Assembly (NCBI GenBank): GCA_902595145.1
Contig: CACJOU010000005.1
Location: 1 to 64,000 of the forward strand
Direction: 5' to 3'
From: an uncultured SAR116 cluster alpha proteobacterium
Lineage (GTDB): Bacteria > Pseudomonadota > Alphaproteobacteria > Puniceispirillales > Marisalimonadaceae
DNA length: 64,000 bases
Shown here: positions 57,058-64,000 of the stretch, piece by piece
How positions within the stretch are numbered: position 1 is the stretch's first letter
How the letters are laid out: the number at the start of each line of letters is the position of its first letter
Made by a program: the position numbers and the translations under genes
Notes under the pieces: model-generated
Seen by the model: the letters and a program-made list of their open reading frames with translations, nothing else
Database searches by the model: none
What the model was told of the DNA's origin: nothing

Positions 57058-58683
57058 TTAATTTGATTTTTTATCTTCAATTGAAGTTATCTCAGCATGA
57101 GGAAAATGTTTAAATACTTCAGCAAAATGAGGATTTGTTTTTATTTGTTCTTTCTGCTCATTAAATTTAATATTTTGTTTTTCAACTATAGTTTTATCTC
57201 CATCTTCCTCAGAATGGGTAACATTCCATTTATTTTTTGTTAATTTTTCTAAAGTGGAAGATAAGTTTTTTAGAATTTCTGTATCAGATTTGAATTTTAA
57301 TCTTAGCTTTATATTACTTTCTTCAAAAGATATTAAATGAACATTATTAATCAATTGAGCATGGAGTAGAGACTCTTTGTTTTTTAAAAGTAATTCTAAC
57401 ATATCTTCAAAAGATTCAGGATTTTTTAAATTTACTGATTTTTCTTCATTATTAACTATAATTTCTTTGTTTAACTTGTCTTGAGAATGTGATGTCTCAG
57501 AAACTTTAGTTTGTTTATTCTCTGATTGAGTATTTGTTTGTTCTGATATTTTTTCTAAAAATTGACTTGGATCTGGAAGTGATGATCCATAACATAATTT
57601 TATTATTGCCATTGAACCTGCTTGTTCCTCATTAGGAGCATATTTTAATTCTTCAAAACTTTTAATTAAAATTTGCCATAATCTAACAAGTTTTGGTAAC
57701 CCATTTGTAGAAATTTCAGAAATTTTTTTCTGTATTGTCTCAGTCATATTAGTGTCTGATTTAATAACATTAATTTTTGATGCTAAGTGACCTATTTCCA
57801 AAAGATTTGAGATGATTTGAAGTGGTTGTACACCATTTTGTAAAATATCATCATAAACTTTTAAAGCTTCGCTACATTGATTTGATAAACATAGCTCAAA
57901 CAATTCAATATTTTTTTCATAACCATTTAATCCAAGCATATTTAAGACTATTTGATCCTTAATATCGTCGCCACATAGAGATGCTGCTTGATCTAGTAAC
58001 GATAAAGCGTCTCTTACAGATCCTTCACTTGCTTTACAAATATGTGAGATAGAATCATTCTCATAAGAAATGCTTTCATTTTGACAAATGTTTTTTAAAT
58101 GATTTGATAATGTTTTTAAATCAACTCTTTGAAGATCAAATTTTTGACATCTTGAAATTATTGTTGCTGGTATTTTTTTTATTTCAGTTGTTGCAAAAAT
58201 GAATTTAACATTTTGTGGAGGTTCTTCTAAGGTTTTTAAGAGAGCATTAAAAGCTGCGTTAGACAACATATGAACTTCATCTATAATATAAACCTTGTAT
58301 CTTGCATTATTTGGTGAATATATAGCAGAGTCAATTATTTCTCTTATGCCGTCAACGCCAGTTCTACTAGCGGCATCAACCTCAATGACATCAAGAAAAT
58401 TTCCATTATTTATAGATTTGCACGGTGAGCAATTATTACAAATTTCAAAAGAGGGATCTTCTTTACTGCCATCGCCGATACAATTTAAGGCTTTAGCTAT
58501 TATTCTTGCTGTGGTAGTTTTACCAACACCTCTTATCCCAGTTAATAGAAATGCGTGAGCTAATCTACCTTTGTTAAGAGCGTTATTAAAAGTTTTGACT
58601 AGTGTGTCTTGTCCAATTAATTCACTAAAATCATTTGGTCTATACTTACGAGCTAAAACTCTATAATTGCTTTGTTCATTAAT
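57058..58683 (-). CDS. dnaX: DNA polymerase III subunit gamma/tau (5' end uncertain; candidate ATT start)
   Basis: Track ORF begins at internal Met (58269) but the same frame continues upstream: NYRVLARKYRPNDFSELIGQDTLVKTFNNALNKGRLAHAFLLTGIRGVGKTTTARIIAKALNC...CNNCSPCK...IDEVHMLSNAAFNALLKTLEEPP. Confidence 0.9.
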   Translation of the reverse strand: MNEQSNYRVLARKYRPNDFSELIGQDTLVKTFNNALNKGRLAHAFLLTGIRGVGKTTTARIIAKALNCIGDGSKEDPSFEICNNCSPCKSINNGNFLDVIEVDAASRTGVDGIREIIDSAIYSPNNARYKVYIIDEVHMLSNAAFNALLKTLEEPPQNVKFIFATTEIKKIPATIISRCQKFDLQRVDLKTLSNHLKNICQNESISYENDSISHICKASEGSVRDALSLLDQAASLCGDDIKDQIVLNMLGLNGYEKNIELFELCLSNQCSEALKVYDDILQNGVQPLQIISNLLEIGHLASKINVIKSDTNMTETIQKKISEISTNGLPKLVRLWQILIKSFEELKYAPNEEQAGSMAIIKLCYGSSLPDPSQFLEKISEQTNTQSENKQTKVSETSHSQDKLNKEIIVNNEEKSVNLKNPESFEDMLELLLKNKESLLHAQLINNVHLISFEESNIKLRLKFKSDTEILKNLSSTLEKLTKNKWNVTHSEEDGDKTIVEKQNIKFNEQKEQIKTNPHFAEVFKHFPHAEITSIEDKKSN

Positions 58684-58718
58684 ATTATGTATTTGATATC
58701 TCGTTTATAATCAGTAAA

Positions 58719-58810
58719 ACGAAGGGCCTCACAACCCGCTATCATTGTTACGGCTGCTTCCTTTCGGACCTGACCGGATTGGCAAGAATTACGTCCGTGT
58801 GACCCTTCAC
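58719..58810 (-). ncRNA. ffs: Bacterial small signal recognition particle RNA (4.5S)
   Basis: Minus strand GTGAAGGGTCACACGGACG...GGTCAGGTCCGAAAGGAAGCAGCC...GTGAGGCCCTTC; conserved SRP domain IV hairpin and complementary ends. Confidence 0.93.
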
Positions 58811-58863
58811 AAGTATATATGTTATAAATAGTTATAATATGCAAGAATTTCTGTGCTTTTGAA

Positions 58864-59712
58864 TTAGTTTTTCTTCGCTCTAGAATAAGTTCCAATAATT
58901 TTAACTGAATTAGGTTCGCTATAGAAATACATCTCTTCTAGAGCGTTTTGCATAGCTTTTGTATCTGGATGACCTTCTGCATCAACGTAAAATCTTGCTG
59001 CGTTCATCTCCTTACCACCAATATAGCTTTCAAGTTTAGTAAGATTTATTCCGTTAGTAGCAAATCCACCTAATACTTTATATAATGCAGCAGGAACAGA
59101 TCTAACCTCAAAAATTATAGTAGTCACAGGAATTGGTATGTCTACAGATGGTGTCTGAGGATCTCTAGCCATTATCAAAAATCTAGTTGTATTATGTTCT
59201 GCATCTTCAATATTATTTTTCAATATTTGTAAGTCATAGATTTTTGCTGCCATATTTGATGCGATTGCAGCAATTTTAGGATCTTCTAACCTTGAAACTT
59301 CTTCCGCTGCTCCAGCAGTATCTATATGTTGTATTGGTATTAGGTTATATTTTTTTATAAATTTTCTACATTGAGCAAGTCCTTGTGCATGACTTTTAAC
59401 ATATTTCAAATCTTCTAGTTTAGAAGTTTTAAGCCCAAGTAATTGATGATTCACTCTTTGAAAATGTTCGCCAACAATAAATAAACCACTTTCTGGTATT
59501 AAATGATGAATATCTGCCACTCTACCAGCCAAAGAATTCTCAACAGGGACCATTGCGTAATCTGATTCACTATTTTTGGTAGAGTTAAGCATGTCTTCAA
59601 ATGAAGTACATGCTAGGGTTTTAGAATTAGGAAAATAAGCTTCACATGCCATGTTTGAATATGCGCCAGCCATACCTTGAAAAGCAATTATAAGTTTACT
59701 TTTATCATTCAT
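58864..59712 (-). CDS. pheA: Prephenate dehydratase
   Basis: ORF 282 aa; IAFQGMAGAYSNMACEAYFP, VPVENSLAGRV, NTTRFLIMAR, ACT domain LTKLESYIGG. Confidence 0.95.
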   Translation of the reverse strand: MNDKSKLIIAFQGMAGAYSNMACEAYFPNSKTLACTSFEDMLNSTKNSESDYAMVPVENSLAGRVADIHHLIPESGLFIVGEHFQRVNHQLLGLKTSKLEDLKYVKSHAQGLAQCRKFIKKYNLIPIQHIDTAGAAEEVSRLEDPKIAAIASNMAAKIYDLQILKNNIEDAEHNTTRFLIMARDPQTPSVDIPIPVTTIIFEVRSVPAALYKVLGGFATNGINLTKLESYIGGKEMNAARFYVDAEGHPDTKAMQNALEEMYFYSEPNSVKIIGTYSRAKKN

Positions 59713-59755
59713 TTTTTATCTCTATTTTGTTTGACTTAATTTATTATATGAATAA

Positions 59756-60514
59756 CTAAATTAAGTCTTTAAAATAATTTTCTGCTTTCTTTAAATCTGA
59801 TTTAGTATCCACTCCAATCGGGTGTTCAGAAGTAATAATTGTGTGTATTTGCATTCCAGATTCTAGTGCTCGAAGTTGTTCAAGTTTCTCTGATATTTCT
59901 AGTGGGGAAGGTTTTAGTTTTACAAATTTTTCTAAAATATCTCTTCGCCATGCATAAATCCCAATATGATGCCAAATATTTTCACTTCCAGTTGGAATAC
60001 ATGCTCTACTAAAATATAATGCTCTTCCAACATCGTCTATTTTGGGATTATTGTTTGTGAAAGTTGTTGCTACTTTCACAACTGATGGGTCATCAAACTC
60101 ATCTGGAGAGGCTTTAACAATTACTGTAGTAATTTCTTTTAATGGATCATTAGCTACCTGAGCTAATTTTTTAATTAAATTTCCTGAAATATTTGGTAGG
60201 TCGCCTTGTAGATGAATAATATTTTTATATTTTTTTTCATGATCAAACTTTTCAAGAGCTTCTAATATCCTATCTGATCCACTTTCATGTTGATGAGAAG
60301 TCATTAATGCAGTTCCACCATATTCACTAACAGTTTTAAAAATCAACTTATCATCAGTTGCAACAACTACTGGAGCATTTAATTTTGCGTTTATTGCACA
60401 ATTGTATGCATGAATTATTAATGGGATACCATTTATCTTAAGTAGTGGTTTATTGGGTAATCTTGATGAACCTAACCTAGCAGGTATCATAATTATGGTA
60501 TCAGTATATTCCAA
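59756..60514 (-). CDS. kdsB: 3-deoxy-manno-octulosonate cytidylyltransferase
   Basis: ORF 252 aa; MIPARLGSSRLPNKPL, VATDD, HESGSDRILEAL, HIGIYAWRRDIL. Confidence 0.95.
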   Translation of the reverse strand: MEYTDTIIMIPARLGSSRLPNKPLLKINGIPLIIHAYNCAINAKLNAPVVVATDDKLIFKTVSEYGGTALMTSHQHESGSDRILEALEKFDHEKKYKNIIHLQGDLPNISGNLIKKLAQVANDPLKEITTVIVKASPDEFDDPSVVKVATTFTNNNPKIDDVGRALYFSRACIPTGSENIWHHIGIYAWRRDILEKFVKLKPSPLEISEKLEQLRALESGMQIHTIITSEHPIGVDTKSDLKKAENYFKDLI

Positions 60515-60656
60515 TTTTAGGCTCCATGAATCATCTATAATAATATTTAAAGTTTCTTGGAAATAATTTATTACCCTTTTTGACTTTTATACTTGAAGAA
60601 AGCATTTCTTGCATGTAAATAATTAATTATTGAAAATTTTTTTTGTGGATTAATTT

Positions 60657-61190
60657 ATGGATGCGTTGAGATTTAACAAGATAGCAGCTGCTTTATTATC
60701 AGGCGTTTTGTTGATAATGGTTTTTGGAAAAATTGGTAATTTACTTGTTAATCCAAATACGGAAGTCTCAAATGCATATCCAATCGAAGTTCCAGAAAAA
60801 GCTGAAACAAAAATAAAAGAAATTAAAGAAATAGTGGTTGAACCTATTCTTGCTCTTTTAGCTAATGCAGATATAGATAGTGGTCAAAAAATTTCTAAAA
60901 AATGTGCTGCTTGTCATGGATTTGAGGCTGGAGGTTCAAACAAAGTTGGGCCTAACCTTTATAATATTGTTAACAAAGAACAAGGTAAAGCTGACTATGC
61001 ATATTCTAAAACACTTGCATCATTATCTGGTAAATGGACTTACGAAGAGCTGAATAAATTTTTGTATAAACCAAAACTATTTTATAAAGGCACTAAAATG
61101 AATTATGCAGGTTTATCAAAAACAAAAGATAGAGCTGATCTAATTGCTTGGTTAAGAACAAAGAGCGATAGTCCTGTAGCCTTGCCATAG
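60657..61190 (+). CDS. Membrane-anchored class I cytochrome c
   Basis: ORF 177 aa; N-terminal TM, CAACH heme motif, KVGPNLYNIV, TKMNYAGLSKTKDRADLIAWL. Confidence 0.92.
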   Translation: MDALRFNKIAAALLSGVLLIMVFGKIGNLLVNPNTEVSNAYPIEVPEKAETKIKEIKEIVVEPILALLANADIDSGQKISKKCAACHGFEAGGSNKVGPNLYNIVNKEQGKADYAYSKTLASLSGKWTYEELNKFLYKPKLFYKGTKMNYAGLSKTKDRADLIAWLRTKSDSPVALP

Positions 61191-61235
61191 ATAAAATACA
61201 AATGAACAAAAATCCCTTTTGAAAAGGTCCTTTTT

Positions 61236-62027
61236 ATGAATGAAGCTGAATTTATTGAAATTTCAGATTTTATGAATTTATTGGCTGATCGTTCAAAAGT
61301 TATAACTTTAGAGGGTTTTAACTCAAATCTAACTCTACAAGTTAAAGATGATGGAAGCCCTGTAACAGACTATGATATAAATTCTGAAAAAATATTAAGA
61401 GAGATTATATCAGCCAAATTTCCAAATCATAACATATTTGCGGAAGAGATGGGATTTACATCAAATAACTCTGATTATACCTGGATTATAGATCCAATAG
61501 ACGGCACTCGTAGCTATGTTATTGGAAGGCCTTTATGGGGTACATTAATATCACTTGCATTTAAAGGTGAACCAATTATTGGCATGGCTGATTTTCCTGC
61601 TCTAGATGAAAGGTGGATTGGTTATAAAAATAAATGTCTACTTAACAACACAGCTTTTAAAAAAAATTATAAATCCATCACAAGTATATCTGAAGCAACA
61701 GTTGGCTCTACAGGACTACATTTATTTTCTAAAATTGGTAAACAAAAATATGAAACTTTGATAAAAAAATCCAAGTATCATGTTTGGTCAGGAGATTGTC
61801 ATAATTATTGTTTGGTAATCAAAGGAGGCTTAGATTTAGTAGTTGAAGAAGGTCTTTCTTCATATGATATCTTGCCATTGATACCTATATTAAAATCAAA
61901 AGATATTATTGTAACCGACTGGAAATCTAAAAAAATTAATCTAAAGAATGATTTATTCAGCAAGTACTCTGTAATTGTTACAAGAGATAAGAATATTTAT
62001 GACACAGCAATTAATTATATGAATTAA
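61236..62027 (+). CDS. Inositol monophosphatase family protein (histidinol-phosphatase HisN-like)
   Basis: ORF 263 aa; IFAEEMG, WIIDPIDGTRSYVIGRPLWGTLI, WSGDCHNYCLVIKGGLDLVVE. Confidence 0.88.
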   Translation: MNEAEFIEISDFMNLLADRSKVITLEGFNSNLTLQVKDDGSPVTDYDINSEKILREIISAKFPNHNIFAEEMGFTSNNSDYTWIIDPIDGTRSYVIGRPLWGTLISLAFKGEPIIGMADFPALDERWIGYKNKCLLNNTAFKKNYKSITSISEATVGSTGLHLFSKIGKQKYETLIKKSKYHVWSGDCHNYCLVIKGGLDLVVEEGLSSYDILPLIPILKSKDIIVTDWKSKKINLKNDLFSKYSVIVTRDKNIYDTAINYMN

Positions 62028-62034
62028 TTTAAAA

Positions 62035-63492
62035 TTAACTTTTTGAACAGTACTTAATAATCATATTCACTATGCTTCGCAATCCCATGGCTTCTCCACC
62101 TATAGGGAAGCCTGGCCGTGATGAAGTATTCCAAGCCATAAGATCAATATGTGCCCAATTTGTATTTTTATCTAAAAATCTATTTAGGAATAATGCTGCA
62201 GTTATTGCACCACCTGTTCCTGATGATCCTGTACTACTTATTGCATTATTATTTTTATCAAGTTGTTTATTATAAGGTTTAAATAAAGGCAATCTCCACA
62301 TTGGGTCAATTTGTTTTATGCCCTCATTCATAATATCTTCCCCCAAAGTATCATTGTTTGTAAATAATGCAGGTAATTCTGTACCTAAAGCTACTCTTGC
62401 AGCTCCCGTTAAAGTTGCGAAATCTATAATAAAATCACTTTTTATTTTGCTTTCCTGACAATAAGTGAGTGAGTCTGCAAGTAATAATCTACCTTCCGCG
62501 TCTGTATTACCAATTTCAACTGGTGTTTGGTTTCTTGAATAAACAACATCTAATGGTCTCATAGATTTTTCAGAGACCGCATTCTCAGCAAGTGGTAAAA
62601 TTAATCTTAAATTAACAGGACAATTTATTGACATTAATGCATATGCTATTCCGAGAACTACTGCACTACCACCCATATCTTTTTTCATTAATAACATACT
62701 ATTGGAAGGTTTTATATCCAAACCACCACTATCGAAAGTAACTCCTTTACCAACCAAAACAATATTAGGATAATTGTTTTTTTTATTTTTATTCCATTGA
62801 AGATCAATAAGCACGGGTTTGTTTTCGGAAGATCTGCCAACAAAATTTACTAAGGGAAAATTTTTTTCTAGTTGTTTGTCTTTATATGATAAGATTGTAG
62901 GAGAAAATTTTTTAAATAATTTTTTAATTATTTTTTCGTAGTTTAAGGGTGTTAGGATATTTGGTGGCAAATTGATCAAATCTCTTGTTAGAAAAATACC
63001 TCGTATTTCTGAAAAGCACTTTTCTAATGAATTTTTTGAAATTTCTTTTTTACATTGAGATAAGCATAAGGACTGCTTTTCATGAGAACTTTTGTTTATT
63101 TTTTTTATGGAAAAATTATAGAATGCTAACCCCCATCCTAAAATAAAGTTTAACTTGTCAAAGTTTTCAAATTCATCAACAAATTGAACACTCCATTTTT
63201 TCTTGGGAAGTTTTTGTGACAGTTTAGCAGCTTGGTCAATTAAGCTTTTTTTCGGTTCATGGGATTTTTTAATTATAGCAATTGCTCCACCAAGAGCAAA
63301 TTCCTCATTTGGGAAAAATCCAAAATGCTGCGTATCAAGTGCAAAACTTGTATTTAAAAACTTTTTTTGTTTTTCGGATATTAACTTACTTGAATTTAAA
63401 CTTTTTATATCGTTAAAAAGATAAAGAGGAATTGATTTGATTTTTCTATTTTCGCAAAATCCATTTAGAATCTCATTGAAATTATATACCAT
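62035..63492 (-). CDS. Leucyl aminopeptidase family protein (M17)
   Basis: ORF 485 aa; VGKGVTFDSGGLDIKPS, KKDMGGSA, NTDAEGRLLLADSL. Confidence 0.93.
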   Translation of the reverse strand: MVYNFNEILNGFCENRKIKSIPLYLFNDIKSLNSSKLISEKQKKFLNTSFALDTQHFGFFPNEEFALGGAIAIIKKSHEPKKSLIDQAAKLSQKLPKKKWSVQFVDEFENFDKLNFILGWGLAFYNFSIKKINKSSHEKQSLCLSQCKKEISKNSLEKCFSEIRGIFLTRDLINLPPNILTPLNYEKIIKKLFKKFSPTILSYKDKQLEKNFPLVNFVGRSSENKPVLIDLQWNKNKKNNYPNIVLVGKGVTFDSGGLDIKPSNSMLLMKKDMGGSAVVLGIAYALMSINCPVNLRLILPLAENAVSEKSMRPLDVVYSRNQTPVEIGNTDAEGRLLLADSLTYCQESKIKSDFIIDFATLTGAARVALGTELPALFTNNDTLGEDIMNEGIKQIDPMWRLPLFKPYNKQLDKNNNAISSTGSSGTGGAITAALFLNRFLDKNTNWAHIDLMAWNTSSRPGFPIGGEAMGLRSIVNMIIKYCSKS

Positions 63493-63577
63493 TATTTAAT
63501 TACCTCGTATTAAAATTTAAAATTATAACATTACTCTCAAAATATGGTATTTCTAAATTAATAAAAAAGTTAAAGAA

Positions 63578-64000
63578 ATGAATAGTATTTTAGAATTTTC
63601 AGAATTTTTTAAAAAATTAAAAAAATTGAATTATTTAATTTTTGGTTCCTTGATTATTTTAATAATTTTAGCTCTTTTCTCTGGGCAATACTCAATACCT
63701 CCTATAGACCGGGATGAAGCCCGTTTTGCTCAAGCAAGCAGTCAAATGATTCAGACTGGTGATTATGTAAATATTAAATTTCAAGACGAAATTAGAGCCA
63801 AGAAACCAATTGGAATTTATTGGCTTCAAGCGTTTTCAGCAAAAATATTTGGTCAGGAAGATATTGGTTCGTATAGAATACCATCTTTATTAAGCTCAAT
63901 TATAACACTAGTTTTTGTTGGTTTAATAACTAGGTTGATTTTTCCTCTTTATCAGACTCTTATCGTAACATTATTATTTGCATCATCAATTGTATTTATG
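63578..64000 (+). CDS. ArnT-like glycosyltransferase (GT39/PMT-type), truncated at window end
   Basis: Hand translation from ATG 63578: ...YSIPPIDRDEARFAQASSQMIQTGDYVNIKFQDEIRAKKPIGIYWLQAFSAKIFGQEDIGSYRIPSLLSS... Confidence 0.85.
   Translation, partial: MNSILEFSEFFKKLKKLNYLIFGSLIILIILALFSGQYSIPPIDRDEARFAQASSQMIQTGDYVNIKFQDEIRAKKPIGIYWLQAFSAKIFGQEDIGSYRIPSLLSSIITLVFVGLITRLIFPLYQTLIVTLLFASSIVFM

Noticed and set aside
58295-58558. 87-aa plus-strand ORF
   Set aside because: Antisense to the dnaX N-terminal domain, which shows clear family motifs in the other strand
58653-58895. 80-aa minus-strand ORF (MELILERRKTNSKAQ...)
   Set aside because: It overlaps the SRP RNA, the pheA 3' end and the dnaX start; explained by those features

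Overview
This is an AT-rich bacterial chromosome window. Gene content and order suggest a free-living, probably marine, alphaproteobacterium; this is inference, with no database search. It has three parts. (1) About 0-24 kb is a catabolic/transport region: GMC oxidoreductase, fused TRAP transporter plus binding protein, amidase, RidA, 2-hydroxyacid dehydrogenase, SDRs, CoA-transferase, D-aminoacylase-like amidohydrolase, MATE and ChrA. (2) About 24-44.7 kb is an accessory-looking region with many very small ORFs: a run of zinc-ribbon and membrane microproteins, an Nmad3-like protein, a SRAP/HMCES protein, a copper-handling operon behind a MerR/CueR-type promoter, and a decayed SixA-like phosphatase. 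(3) About 44.6-64 kb is a housekeeping block: tRNA-Arg, rpmH-rnpA-yidD-yidC-engB-argB-dapD-dapE, truA-fmt-def, rmuC, recR-dnaX, the SRP RNA, pheA, kdsB, a cytochrome c, an IMPase and M17 aminopeptidase. Best leads: a tightly packed four-gene micro-operon with two paralogous zinc-ribbon proteins (34861-35723); dnaX with no ATG/GTG/TTG start upstream of its Walker A region and the SRP RNA just upstream; a 12-A tract that puts the MATE start out of frame by one base; the 19-bp-spacer MerR-type promoter before a CopC-CusF fusion; and a 40-aa membrane ORF in the TRAP locus missing from the ORF track. No CRISPR array, IS element, prophage or rRNA operon was seen.
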